64,000 nucleotides of DNA from Salibacterium salarium (GCF_030813635.1 NZ_JAUSUM010000002.1:496001-560000); one strand, 5' to 3'. Numbered from the stretch's first letter, positions 47,337 to 57,600 are shown. Numbers and translations: made by a program. Notes: generated by a model from the letters alone, not told the origin.

Positions 47337-47670
47337 TACTAATCGTTCCTCCTTGCTAGGTTATATCTTTAAAAGTAACCTATTTTCTCACTTTTATACA
47401 CGGTGTTTATTATCTAACATCTCTTAAACAAATGAAGTATATTTTCTAACAAAGATATAGAAACCTTACTTTTTTTCTTTTATACTTTATTCAAACCAAA
47501 CAATAATGATTGAATCTAAGTTCTAGGATAACTACTTTTCTCATATGGTCTTAAGTATGTTTTGATGTAAGGAGGTTATTCTGATGTAAACGGTAGGCTG
47601 CTTTTCTTTGCTCTCTTTTGGTTATATACGCGCGAATAATCATTATCTTACCAACCAGGGGAAAGGATGG
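47337..47670. other. Intergenic region with a start-stop element
   Basis: AT-rich region between a divergent gene pair. It has a perfect ribosome binding site followed by ATG TAA at 47583-47588. Confidence 0.5.
47583..47588 (+). other. Start-stop codon pair after a strong ribosome binding site
   Basis: TAAGGAGG (47568-47575) is seven bases upstream of ATG immediately followed by TAA. This is either a minimal ORF able to park ribosomes in the leader of the HPr-like gene or a remnant. Confidence 0.5.
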
Positions 47671-47952
47671 ATGAAAATGAACGACAATATGGAAACCACC
47701 GCTACCATTCATCTAGAAGAGAAGTCATTTTTTGATAAGTTGATGACCGTTGCAAAACAGGCGAATCAATACGAAAGTTATATCGTCCTTGAGTCAAACA
47801 GTAAAACCGTAAATGGAAAAAGTATATTAGGTTTATCTTCTTTTCTAAAACCATCAGAATTCATAACACTTCGGGCAGTCGGAACTGATTCCAAACAAGC
47901 TGTTCAAAGCATACAACAATTATTTGTAACCAATGAACAGGAAATGGGTTAA
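47671..47952 (+). CDS. HPr-like protein without the catalytic histidine
   Basis: The 93-residue protein contains the HPr regulatory-site signature NSKTVNGKSILGLSSF (with the Ser that HPr kinase phosphorylates in HPr) and the following KPSEFITLRAVGTDSKQAVQSI. The region where HPr has its GIHARPA histidine reads TIHLEEKSFFDKLMTVAKQA: no His in place. It resembles Crh-like regulatory proteins rather than a PTS carrier. The start could be ATG 47671 or 47677. Confidence 0.78.
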   Translation: MKMNDNMETTATIHLEEKSFFDKLMTVAKQANQYESYIVLESNSKTVNGKSILGLSSFLKPSEFITLRAVGTDSKQAVQSIQQLFVTNEQEMG

Positions 47953-47980
47953 AGGAAGGAGCCACTGCTTCTTCCTTTAC

Positions 47981-49105
47981 TTATGCGATAATATGAGGTC
48001 TTATTTTTTCAAGAGTCGCCCTCCCAATACCATTTACCTTTAATAAATCTTCTGCTTTTTTAAACGTTCCATGCTTTGTGCGATATTCCACAATGAAATA
48101 GGCAACCATAGGACCAATATCGGGAAGTTGCTGCAACTCTTCGACAGTCGCTCCATTAATGAAAATCGACGACTCTAATTCATCTTTATTTGGTGAAGAG
48201 GGTTTGATTTTGGGAGTCGCTTTTGGATATAATTCTCCATTACCTTTCCATATGCTGTTGAATGTGTGTAAACCGACCCCAGTTAAAGCAATGTAAACCG
48301 GCCCAGATTGGTGTGTACTATAAAGGGAAGCACCAGATCGACGCAACCGTTTTACTACTTCCGCATTAGGATGACCGAATTCATTTTTTTTATCAAACGG
48401 CAGGATAGCCATTTGAGGATGAACCGCTTGTATAAATGAATCATTGCTCGAAGTAGCTGAACCGTGATGGGCGACTTTTAATACATCAGCCTCTACGGAG
48501 TAATCACTCATCATGTCTTTTTCTGTTTCTACCGTAGCATCCCCTGTAAGCAACAAGGAATCCCCTTTATACGTCACATGCAGGACAATCGAAGATTCAT
48601 TTTGAACTTTACTATCCGAATATCCATTCAAAATTTTCACGTCAGCTACGGAAGTCTGAAGATTTTCTCCTTCTTCGGCTACAAAAAAGTTAATGTTCTG
48701 TTCTTTTATTGTCTTTATATATTCCTTATATGTGTTTGTCGTATGTGTTCTTCCACTGTCTAATACATTTTCCACTTCTAATTCGTCTAATACATCTATT
48801 AATCCACCGATATGATCCAAATCAGGATGTGTAGCAACCACCCATTCTAACTCTTCGATTCCTGCTTGTTTCAACGTTTTAACAATCATTTCTCCTTTAT
48901 CTGGACGTCCTCCATCAATTAACATCGCTGTTTTTTTGTCATCAGAGACAAGCAAAGTACTATCTCCATGCCCGACGTCAAAAAAATATACATCCAATGA
49001 TTTCACTTGATCATAAGAGGGTAATGCCTCCGCTTCATTTATAAACGCAAAAACAGAAAAATAAATTAACAAAATAATGAAAAATCGTCGCCATATGTGT
49101 TGCAA
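47981..49105 (-). CDS. Secreted ComEC-like MBL-fold protein with C-terminal HhH domain
   Basis: The 374-residue protein has a basic and hydrophobic N-terminal signal (WRRFFIILLIYFSVFAFI), a metallo-beta-lactamase domain like the ComEC C-terminus (FFDVGHGDSTLLV, THPDLDHIGGL, LLTGDATVE, KVAHHGSATS), and two helix-hairpin-helix motifs at the end (VEELQQLPDIGPMVAYFIVE and LLKVNGIGRATLEKI) like ComEA. It is probably an extracellular DNA-binding hydrolase. TTG 49105 is seven bases after AGGGAGGG. Confidence 0.88.
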   Translation of the reverse strand: MQHIWRRFFIILLIYFSVFAFINEAEALPSYDQVKSLDVYFFDVGHGDSTLLVSDDKKTAMLIDGGRPDKGEMIVKTLKQAGIEELEWVVATHPDLDHIGGLIDVLDELEVENVLDSGRTHTTNTYKEYIKTIKEQNINFFVAEEGENLQTSVADVKILNGYSDSKVQNESSIVLHVTYKGDSLLLTGDATVETEKDMMSDYSVEADVLKVAHHGSATSSNDSFIQAVHPQMAILPFDKKNEFGHPNAEVVKRLRRSGASLYSTHQSGPVYIALTGVGLHTFNSIWKGNGELYPKATPKIKPSSPNKDELESSIFINGATVEELQQLPDIGPMVAYFIVEYRTKHGTFKKAEDLLKVNGIGRATLEKIRPHIIA

Positions 49106-49223
49106 ATATAATCCCTCCCTCTTTGTACTATGCTGCAAGATATGCAAAATTATGATAACCTGGTTTGTGCTTTTTGTTTATTGTTATGATAGAGACAATC
49201 ATAGTCAAAAGGAGAACTACAAT

Positions 49224-49514
49224 ATGAATGAAAATGAGATGAAAGACAAAATTATCGAAAGTTACCAGCAAGATGAAAAGATGATGATTATGGTATTTGC
49301 ACAATGGTGCGTGAATCAAGAGCTTGATCCAAATGAATTGTATAAAAAAGCATATCCAAACCAAACTGCTAATCCGATGTTGAAAGAAGCAGTTGAATTA
49401 ACGGTACCAAAAGAAGAATCTGAAGATATCGCGAACGATACTTTACTCGGTGTCCTGTCCTTGTTTGGAAACGATGACTTAGCAATGGTTGTAACAAAAG
49501 AAATGAAGAAATAA
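49224..49514 (+). CDS. Small protein of unknown function
   Basis: The 96-residue soluble protein reads NENEMKDKIIESYQQDEKMM and MVFAQWCVNQELDPNELYKK, followed by acidic helices; no membrane segment. ATG 49224 is preceded by AAAGGAGA, while the upstream 49 codons lie over the neighbour's promoter. It resembles small uncharacterised Bacillus proteins by composition and size; no function known. Confidence 0.72.
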   Translation: MNENEMKDKIIESYQQDEKMMIMVFAQWCVNQELDPNELYKKAYPNQTANPMLKEAVELTVPKEESEDIANDTLLGVLSLFGNDDLAMVVTKEMKK

Positions 49515-49600
49515 CAATAATGGTTTGATATATCAACAAAAAGGATATAGCCTTAAGCGACTAGTTATTTCGTATGTATCAGAAAGGAGGAACGATTTTT

Positions 49601-50110
49601 ATGAAACAAGCTCAAATAACGGATATGATTTTTACGGATGATGGGAAAATTCCCAATAACCAAGAACTTCCTGTATTACTTTATTCGGGTGCATTTGCTG
49701 AAAACCCCGATGAATGCCGCGAAACATTTAAACAAAATAACTGGACCAACAGTTGGGCCGGCGGTGTTTTCGATTATCACCATTATCATAGTAACGCCCA
49801 CGAAGTATTGGGAATTATTAACGGGAAAATAAAATTAAAAATAGGCGGCAAGAAAGGAACAACTTTTGATTTAAAAACAGGAGATGTTGTTGTACTTCCA
49901 GCAGGAACAGGTCATAAAGAAATGAGTTCAAGCTTTGAGTTTGAAGTTGTCGGGGCGTATCCTGGCGGATCAAATTATAATCTAAAGACAGGTGATCCGA
50001 GCGAACGTCCTGAAGTTCTTGAGGAAATTAAGAATGTGCCATTACCTGATAACGACCCTGTATATGGAGAAAACGGACCTTTGATAACAATGTGGGTAGA
50101 TAAAGAATGA
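49601..50110 (+). CDS. Cupin-domain protein (YjlB-like)
   Basis: The 169-residue single cupin has motif 1 DYHHYHSNAHEVLGIINGK and motif 2 LPAGTGHK, giving the His/Glu metal site. The ending YGENGPLITMWVDKE is as in the YjlB family. It might be a dioxygenase or isomerase; its substrate is unknown. AAAGGAGG precedes ATG 49601. Confidence 0.88.
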   Translation: MKQAQITDMIFTDDGKIPNNQELPVLLYSGAFAENPDECRETFKQNNWTNSWAGGVFDYHHYHSNAHEVLGIINGKIKLKIGGKKGTTFDLKTGDVVVLPAGTGHKEMSSSFEFEVVGAYPGGSNYNLKTGDPSERPEVLEEIKNVPLPDNDPVYGENGPLITMWVDKE

Positions 50111-50137
50111 GAAGGGTTTGGCCCCTCTCATTTTTCT
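50108..50137 (+). terminator. Terminator after cupin gene
   Basis: TGAGAAGGG and CCCCTCTCA form an imperfect stem, followed by TTTTTCTTCT. Confidence 0.6.
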
Positions 50138-50141
50138 TCTA

Positions 50142-51137
50142 CTATAATTGGCGCCTAAATTTTTCAATAAAACGATTTGGATATTCTGGAGGTAAAGCGC
50201 TGACTTCTTCAAGCTGATTTTTGTGTTCTTCACTTAAAGACCAGCCGATAGCCCCCATATTTTCTTCGTACTGCTCTAACGTACGTGCCCCAAAAATTGG
50301 AGCGGTAACCCCTTTTGTTTCTAATAGCCAATTCAACGATACTTGAGCAGGAGTTTTCCCTATATCGTTTGCAATTTCTTTCACTTTTTCAAGAATAACG
50401 AAATTACGTTTGAGCGCTTTATTTTCCCATACGTACTCCCCGGGTCCGGCTGTCGCCAATCTCCAGTTCTCATTAGGTCTTTGAAAGCTACTATATTTTC
50501 CAGTTAAAAATCCTCCGCCAAGTGGGGCCCAAGGAAGTAATCCAATACCTTCCTCGTTACATAATGAAAGCACTTCGCGGTCTAATTCTCTGTGCAACAA
50601 ACTATACTGCGATTGAATCGTAATGAAAGGAGCATATTGTTTTCTCTCACTAACTGAGAGAGATTTCATCAATTGCCAGGCCAAAAAGTTAGAACATCCT
50701 ATATACCGCACTTTTCCAGAACGAATCAAATCATCAAGAGTACGGAGCGTTTCCTCTATCGGAGTTAAATGATCCCATACATGCAATTGATACAGATCAA
50801 TATAATCTGTCTTCAAACGTCGCAGACTTTGTTCTACTCCATCCATGACACGTTTACGTGAATAACCTACGTCATTAGGTGTTTCCCCGACTTTCATTCT
50901 TACTTTTGTTGCCAATACCACTTCCGAACGTCTATCTTTTAATGCTTTGCCAACAATTTCTTCGGATTTGCCTCCAACATATGTATCCGCAGTATCAATG
51001 AAGTTACCACCTTCATCAAGAAATTGGTGCATCATTCGAATCGATTCTTCTTCGGACGTTCCTTTTCCAAACGTCATGGTTCCAAGGGCTAGTTCTGACA
51101 CCAAAGCACCGCTGTTACCTAATCTTTTATATTGCAC
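50142..51137 (-). CDS. Aldo/keto reductase
   Basis: The 331-residue NADPH-dependent reductase shows the barrel markers GNFIDTADTYVGGKSEEIVG (Asp and Tyr of the tetrad), VVLATKVRMK (Lys) and LYQLHVWD (His), with LNWLLETKGVTAPIFGARTL binding the cofactor phosphate. Substrates of this YhdN/YccK-type group are sugars or aldehydes. GTG 51137 follows AAAGGAAG; the longer open frame overlaps an upstream terminator region. Confidence 0.9.
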   Translation of the reverse strand: MQYKRLGNSGALVSELALGTMTFGKGTSEEESIRMMHQFLDEGGNFIDTADTYVGGKSEEIVGKALKDRRSEVVLATKVRMKVGETPNDVGYSRKRVMDGVEQSLRRLKTDYIDLYQLHVWDHLTPIEETLRTLDDLIRSGKVRYIGCSNFLAWQLMKSLSVSERKQYAPFITIQSQYSLLHRELDREVLSLCNEEGIGLLPWAPLGGGFLTGKYSSFQRPNENWRLATAGPGEYVWENKALKRNFVILEKVKEIANDIGKTPAQVSLNWLLETKGVTAPIFGARTLEQYEENMGAIGWSLSEEHKNQLEEVSALPPEYPNRFIEKFRRQL

Positions 51138-51195
51138 ATGCTTCACTTCCTTTCTTTCACCGATCTTTATTTTAACAGCTTTTCTTCTAAACAAA

Positions 51196-51222
51196 AAGAA
51201 AGAGGAAGGTATCCTCTTTCGG
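51196..51222 (-). terminator. Terminator of the YhaQP-like operon
   Basis: GAAAGAGGA/TCCTCTTTC perfect stem with five-base loop, followed on the minus strand by TTTTTGTTT. Confidence 0.82.
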
Positions 51223-51231
51223 AGCTGATAT

Positions 51232-52479
51232 TCATTCTTTTTTAGATAGCTGCAATGCTTTTGTCAAATCTTTTAATGAATTAGATTTTCCATACATCAG
51301 TACCCCGCCTTTATACACTTTTCCGCCAATAACAGCTAAAATAACTATCACAGCAATCATAAGTCCAAAAGAAAGTGCGATTTCCCAAATAGGTACATGT
51401 AACATGGTTACTCGTAAAAACATAATCATCGGCGTGAAAAATGGAATAAACGATGTAACCGTAACAATGGTACTGTCGGGAGAACTCAATCCATATATTG
51501 CTACGAAAAACGCTATCATTATCAAATAAATGACCGGTGCCATTAATTGATTGACATCTTCGGTACGACTTACTAATGAACCGAGCATAGCCGATAGCGT
51601 AGCATAAAGTAAATACCCCAGTAAAAAGAAGATTAAAGCATAAATGAACGTGGAGGCCGTGGCACCTTGCAACCCAAAATATTCAAATACACCTCCTGTT
51701 AATTCCTCCTGTTTAGACTGAATAACAAAATAGGCAACCAAAATGATTGTTAAAAATTGAGTGAACCCAAGAAGTGCAATTCCTACTATTTTCGCAAACA
51801 TTTGGGTGATAGCAGGAACACTGGAAACCAAAATTTCCATTACTCGAGATGACTTTTCAATGGCAACATCCAAGGCAATCATATTTCCATACATAATCAC
51901 AGATATATATAGTAGAAACAACATGACATAAACAAGTCCCCTCGCGCTATCCATTTCTGCCGCTGATTTAGTATCAGCTTCTAGAGCTGTTGTTTCAAAG
52001 GATACAGGGGAAGTAATCGATTCTACTGTTGATGGGTCTACGCCAGCACTATCGGCAGCCATTTTTAATTTTATAGGCTGCATTCCTTGTTGTATGGTAC
52101 TAGTAATAGAGGATGGGTTTCCTTGCAGCGAATAATAATGCCCTTCTGGCAGACCATTCGTTATTGAAACATGTAAATACCCTTCATACTCTCCTTCATG
52201 TACTTTATTCATAGCTGACTCGTTGGACCCTGAAAATTTTTCAAGTTCTAATGGATGCTCTATTGTATCTATTTGCTGCTTTAAATCAGCAAAAATTTCG
52301 TTTGAATCATCTTTTACTGCAACAACTTCATTGTCGTTTCCTTCAAACAAATTCATTATCGATTGAATATTTCCAGCTAAGAATATAAGGGCAATAGTCA
52401 GCGCCGTTGTAATTAAAAACGATTTTGTCTTAAGACGAGACAAGTAAGTATGTGCAACGATAATACCAAATTTATTCAT
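51232..52479 (-). CDS. ABC exporter permease (YhaP/NatB-like)
   Basis: The product, about 415 residues, has an N-terminal membrane helix (KSFLITTALTIALIFLAG), an extracytoplasmic domain (about 40-160) and a C-terminal cluster of five membrane segments with LDVAIEKSSRVMEILVSSV, as in YhaP/NatB sodium-efflux type permeases. ATG 52479 overlaps the ATPase stop by 8 bases, giving coupling. Role: export of sodium or an unknown compound. Confidence 0.88.
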   Translation of the reverse strand: MNKFGIIVAHTYLSRLKTKSFLITTALTIALIFLAGNIQSIMNLFEGNDNEVVAVKDDSNEIFADLKQQIDTIEHPLELEKFSGSNESAMNKVHEGEYEGYLHVSITNGLPEGHYYSLQGNPSSITSTIQQGMQPIKLKMAADSAGVDPSTVESITSPVSFETTALEADTKSAAEMDSARGLVYVMLFLLYISVIMYGNMIALDVAIEKSSRVMEILVSSVPAITQMFAKIVGIALLGFTQFLTIILVAYFVIQSKQEELTGGVFEYFGLQGATASTFIYALIFFLLGYLLYATLSAMLGSLVSRTEDVNQLMAPVIYLIMIAFFVAIYGLSSPDSTIVTVTSFIPFFTPMIMFLRVTMLHVPIWEIALSFGLMIAVIVILAVIGGKVYKGGVLMYGKSNSLKDLTKALQLSKKE

Positions 52480-53371
52480 AAGACGTCCCCGCTTTCTCAA
52501 TAAATATATCATTAAGAGAAGGTTCTTCTAATTCAAATTTTCGTACAAAACCTTTATATTGAAGAGTATCAAAAACCTGTTTTGCTACGTCTTCTTGGAT
52601 AATTTGTAAGGAACATCCATTTGTCATAGGCTGATACTTTAGGACACCATTCATTTTTTCTAAATAAGCTAGACTAAAATCAGCATGAATGCGAAGATTC
52701 TTCTTTCCGAATGAACGTTTAATTTCTGCTAACTTTCCTTGTACAATCGGTTTCCCTTTTTCTAAAATACATAGATATTCACACAATTCCTCTACGTGTT
52801 CCATGCGGTGCGACGAAAAAACAATGCTAGTTCCGTTTTCTTTTAATTCAATGACTGCTTGTTTGAGCAGTTCTACATTGACAGGATCCAATCCCGAAAA
52901 GGGTTCATCTAGAATAAGAAGTTTAGGTTTATGAAGAACAGCTGAAATAAATTGAATTTTTTGTTGATTCCCTTTGGACAACTCTTCTACTCGCTTATTC
53001 CTATATTCAGGAACATTAAAACGCTCTAACCAACGTGTAATCTCATGGTTAATGTCTGTTTTTTTCATTCCTCTTAATCTACCAAGATAAGTCAACTGTT
53101 CGTTCACTTTTAATTTTGGATATAATCCTCTTTCTTCAGGCAAGTACCCGATAATATTATTTTCATGATAATTAATTTTTTTCCCTTGCCAAAGCACCTT
53201 TCCTGATGATGCTTCAAGTAATCCGATAATGATTCGAAACGTCGTTGTTTTACCTGCTCCATTTGCTCCAAGCAAACCAAAAATTTCGCCCTCCGGTATC
53301 TCCAACGAAAGATCTTGAACAGCAGGAGTTCCCGAAAACGTTTTCGTTACTTGATTCAGCGATAAGCCCAT
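52472..53371 (-). CDS. ABC exporter ATPase (YhaQ/NatA-like)
   Basis: The 299-residue ATPase has Walker A GANGAGKTTT, signature ELSKGNQQKIQFISAVLH, and Walker B LLILDEPFSGLDPVN, plus a C-terminal domain of about 90 residues typical of DrrA/NatA-type exporters. It pairs with the permease downstream. AAAGGAGAGAATG places the start at 53371. Confidence 0.92.
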   Translation of the reverse strand: MGLSLNQVTKTFSGTPAVQDLSLEIPEGEIFGLLGANGAGKTTTFRIIIGLLEASSGKVLWQGKKINYHENNIIGYLPEERGLYPKLKVNEQLTYLGRLRGMKKTDINHEITRWLERFNVPEYRNKRVEELSKGNQQKIQFISAVLHKPKLLILDEPFSGLDPVNVELLKQAVIELKENGTSIVFSSHRMEHVEELCEYLCILEKGKPIVQGKLAEIKRSFGKKNLRIHADFSLAYLEKMNGVLKYQPMTNGCSLQIIQEDVAKQVFDTLQYKGFVRKFELEEPSLNDIFIEKAGTSYE

Positions 53372-53473
53372 TTTCGCATTCTCTCCTTTCGTTTTTCTTA
53401 CTATTTCATTATACGACCTGTGAAGAAAATAGTTGCAATGCCATGATAAAAATAATAGATCAACGTATAAAGG

Positions 53474-53512
53474 AAAAACTGAGCTAGGGAAAATCGACCA
53501 AGCTCAGTTTGC
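53474..53512 (-). terminator. Second hairpin after sinI-like gene
   Basis: AAACTGAGCT/AGCTCAGTTT perfect stem with a 15-base loop, then TTTTTCC on the minus strand. Confidence 0.65.
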
Positions 53513-53564
53513 TACTTATTTTGACATTTTGTTTCGGTATCTTCCCTTTTTAAAATGGTCAAAA

Positions 53565-53592
53565 TAAAAAACCCTATAAAAATAAGGTTTTA
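53565..53592 (-). terminator. First terminator after sinI-like gene
   Basis: AAAACCCTAT/ATAAGGTTTT stem (one mismatch), then TTTTTTATTTTG on the minus strand. Confidence 0.7.
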
Positions 53593-53621
53593 AAAAAGGG
53601 ACTGGACATGTGGGATGCGCT

Positions 53622-53768
53622 TTAATTTGCTGCAGAACGATTGTTAGTGGTTCCGTTTTTTTGAAGGAAAACTTGTATCTCTTCCTTAGAAATACCCAAA
53701 TCCTTTGCCATCTTCATTAATTCCACCCATTCTCTATCCAATTCGTCTACTTTATTCATTCGACTCAC
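53622..53768 (-). CDS. SinI-like anti-repressor (orphan)
   Basis: GTG 53768, six bases after GGAGGGG, opens a 48-codon frame whose core is DELDREWVELMKMAKDLGIS then KEEIQVFLQKNG. It matches the SinI dimerisation domain (ELDQEWVELMMEAKEANISPEEIRKYL in B. subtilis), which binds the repressor SinR and frees biofilm genes. No SinR gene is next to it, though in many Bacillus genomes such stand-alone SinI domains occur. Two hairpins follow. The gene precedes nothing on its strand for 250 bases. Confidence 0.85.
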   Translation of the reverse strand: MSRMNKVDELDREWVELMKMAKDLGISKEEIQVFLQKNGTTNNRSAAN

Positions 53769-53899
53769 TTTAATCCCCTCCGAGTTATAATTCCTATAAT
53801 TCGGTCTGCTCTTGCTAGTTCCATGTTCACATACACTAGGATATAAGAAAGAGGTTAAAATGAGGTAAAATAAAGAAAAAATATTGAAAATAATTCTAA

Positions 53900-54601
53900 C
53901 TATGTTCTTGAAAATTTGTATCCAAATCCTCTAACCGTAATAATATGTTGCGGCTTTGCTGGATTTTTTTCTATTTTTTTTCGCAAATTGCTTATATGAA
54001 CGGAGACTGTTTTGAGGTCCCCAAATCTGTCTGTTCCCCATACGCTGTCATACAATTGTTCTGTACTGAACACTTGATTTGGGTTTTGAGCTAGCATTAA
54101 TAACAATTGCATTTCTTTTGTAAACAAATGGAGTGGTTGACCGTTTTGAGTGACGGAATAACTATTCATATCAATTTCTAAATCGCCAAGCATCAGCACG
54201 TTTTCTTTAGAATGTTGTTGAACGACATTTGTGTTGGTTCGACGTAAATGAGCTTGAATTCTTGCCATTAATTCTCCAGGATCAAAAGGTTTTGTTATAT
54301 AATCATCTGCTCCTAATTCCAATCCTTGAATTTTATCTTCAAAGTCTCGTTTCGCACTTAAAAACAAAACCGGGGTTTTTACATCAGTTTCTCGTAACTT
54401 CATACACACATTCATGCCATTCATACCCGGAAGAAGAATGTCTAATAAAATTAAATCTGGTTGATGTTCTTTGATAACTGTTAAAGCCGATAAACCATCA
54501 TTTGCAGTAAGAACCTTATATTTATTTTGTAAATAAAGCACAATTAAATTTCTAATATCTTCCTCATCTTCCACTACTAATACTGTTTTAGCAGTATCCA
54601 T
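53900..54601 (-). CDS. OmpR/PhoB-type response regulator
   Basis: The 233-residue regulator has a receiver domain (VLVVEDEEDIRNLIVLYL, LILLDILLPGMNGM with the phospho-acceptor Asp, FLSAKRD and ITKPFDPGEL) and a winged-helix DNA-binding domain (TKEMQLLLMLAQNPNQVFS, VSVHISNLRKKIEKNP, ITVRGFGYKF). ATG 54601 follows GGAGGG. It is 42 bases after the sensor kinase in the same operon; it is likely its cognate partner. Confidence 0.93.
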   Translation of the reverse strand: MDTAKTVLVVEDEEDIRNLIVLYLQNKYKVLTANDGLSALTVIKEHQPDLILLDILLPGMNGMNVCMKLRETDVKTPVLFLSAKRDFEDKIQGLELGADDYITKPFDPGELMARIQAHLRRTNTNVVQQHSKENVLMLGDLEIDMNSYSVTQNGQPLHLFTKEMQLLLMLAQNPNQVFSTEQLYDSVWGTDRFGDLKTVSVHISNLRKKIEKNPAKPQHIITVRGFGYKFSRT

Positions 54602-54643
54602 CACATGTCCCTCCAAAAACAATCCGTTTACATTGACTTGTAT

Positions 54644-57600
54644 TTATTTTTTATCATCGGTATAAAGAGGAAGGGCGATGTAAAATGAACTTCCTTTTCC
54701 TTTCACACTTTCCGCCCATATTTCTCCTCCATGGTATTCGATAATTTCTTTTGAAATGGCCAAACCAAGACCTGTACTGCCGTCATTTGTTGTCCTTGAC
54801 GATTCCCCACGAAAAAAACGATCAAAAATAAAAGGGAGAGAATCTGAAGCTATTCCATTACCGTTGTCATGCACCCCGATAATAAGGTTACGATGATCAC
54901 TCTCTAAATACTGCTCCTTCGAGTAATCCTTGTCCTTAGTATAATACTTTTCTTCGTGAGAGAAAAAGATTGTGGATGGAGTGACAGTAATTTGCAATTG
55001 AGCTGCTTCGCCATCTGAGTGTTTCATAGCATTATAAATTATGTTTGTTATCACCTGCTCTAAACGATCTGTATCTACAGAAAGAACCTCCTGATAAGCA
55101 GGGTAATCATAGTTATTTTCTAGTGAAAACCAGAGGTGATGACTTTCTGCTTCTGTTCTAAATGGCAAAAGGAACTCATAAATAAACTGTTTAACAGATA
55201 TTTTTTTCCACCAAAAACTAACTTGGCGTGCTTCTAACTTAGAAAGATCATATAGATCTTGGATCAAACGGTCAATAAACAACACTTTTTTATATATTAA
55301 GCTAAGATAGTTAGCATCATCTGATGAAATAATTCCATCCATCATAGCTTTCACATACCCTTGTAAAGAAGTCATTGGTGTACCTAATTCGTGTGAGATG
55401 TTAGATAATAGATGACGTCGTGACTTCTCCATCTTTAATAACTCATTTGTTTTACGTTCTAATTCTGTCGTTCTGTCCTTCACACGATTTTCTAACTCTT
55501 TATTTAACGATGCAAGTTGTTCATTGACATCATGTAAATTTTCTTTTTGTTCCACTGCTTCCTCCATGACTTGCTCTAATGTAAGTAGTGTATGGACACG
55601 AGCTAGCAATTCTTCTTTATAACAAGGTTTGGACAAATAATCATTTGCTCCAGCGGAAAAAGCTGTTACAATATCTTCTAATTGATTACGTGCTGTAAGA
55701 ATCAGTATTGGCAGTTCTGTCAATGTATAGTGTTCCCTTAACGTTTGACTCACTTCATACCCTGACTTTTTTGGCATCATAACATCAAGTATAATTAAGT
55801 CAAAAGTTTCTTCAGCATCAATACGTTGTAATACTTCCTCCCCATCATAAGCTGTAGTAACTTCATATCCTTCTTGTGTAAGTTGATTCCATAACACTTG
55901 AATATTGACAGGTTCATCATCAGCAATTAAGATTCTTCCTTTTCCAGCTTCTACAACAGATGCTGCTGTATAATCTACAGATAGCCCACCTATCTCTTCG
56001 TACAATGGAACGTTTACAGATGATGGTGCTGCCTTCGATTCTGTGGACGTCGGAAGTTGTACATGAACAGTTGTTCCTTTAGACAGTTCTGATTCAACTG
56101 AAATGTCACCTCCATGTAACTCTACTAATTTTTTTGTGATGCTAAGACCAAGACCAGTCCCACCTTGTTGTTGATTTTTGGCGGCTTGTCCTTGTTCAAA
56201 TTCGCAAAACATCGATGCTTTGTCTTCAGCTGTCATTCCAACTCCCGTGTCTTTCACCTTCACTATGACATATTCTGTGATTGAATATGCAGAGACGGTG
56301 ATCGAACCGACATCTGTAAATTTAATAGCATTTCCAATGAGATTGTACAAAATTTGTTGCAATCTATTTTCATCTGCTAAAACAAAAGGCAAATCCCCGG
56401 GAAGATTATTTATCAATGTTACATCTTTGTTTTTTACAAATGGTTCAGATATAGACAACACTACTTGTACGGCATCATTCAACTGAACAGGTTTTCGTTC
56501 AAGTTCTATATCTTTATGTTTTAATTTGGAAAAGTCCAGCAGGTCGTTCACAAGATGAGACAACCGTTTACCGCTTCTAATAATCATAGACAAATTATTT
56601 TTATGCGGTGGGCTCATCCTATTAGCTTCAGCATCGTACATCGATTCAGCAATTCCGATAATACCATTTAAAGGAGTTCGTAATTCGTGAGATGTATTAG
56701 CTAAAAATTCATCTTTTAAGCTATTTGCTCTTTTTAATTGCTTTACTGCTTCCTCTTGACTTTCCCTAGACTTACGTTCAGCACGCTCTTTCTCTGTTCG
56801 CAATACATTAAATTTATCAGCCAAAGCTAACGAAAATAAAACAATCTCCAATGCTGATCCCATTTGAGAAGCATACTTTGTATAAAATGTAATCGGAATA
56901 ATGCCTGCATCAGCCAAAGATGAGATTAACACCCCTATTAAAAAAATGACCCATCCAACGAAAAAATATCGAGCCGGTCGGTACCCTCGTTTCCAACAAA
57001 GTCCGGCTGTCATCAAGACGCTGATGACCAACAATACAGACGAACCGATCGCCAAGTTTAATGCATTTTCATAACTTACCATTAAAATCATAAGAATAAT
57101 AAGTTGGATTACAGCAAACACGCTGAAAAACTTGTTCATTTTCGGAGTATGAACTTTCGTATTTAAGAAACTTTTTACAAACAATAATGCTAATCCTTGA
57201 GATGCTGCAATAAAAAACACGATAGCTCGATTATTCCACCACATACTCTCCGGCCATAAAAACTGGAAGGCTAGTCCATTCAACGTTAAATGCGTCAAGA
57301 CAAGACTAAAAATAAATAAGACATACCATATGTAACTACGAAGACGAAGAGAAAAAAATAAGAAAAGATTATATAGAATCATAACAGCTGCCAAACCATA
57401 ATATATTCCCAGAATAATATATTCGGTTTGACTTTTCTCTGAAAAAGTATCTTCTTCCCACAACTTAAGTGGAAGTTGCATGGAACCTTGACTATCTATT
57501 TTTATATAATAAGAATTGATTTCTCCTTTAGGTATGTCGAGTTCAAATGCAAAATTCCGATGGTTTATATCTCGTTTTTCAAACGGTAGATGATCTCCTG

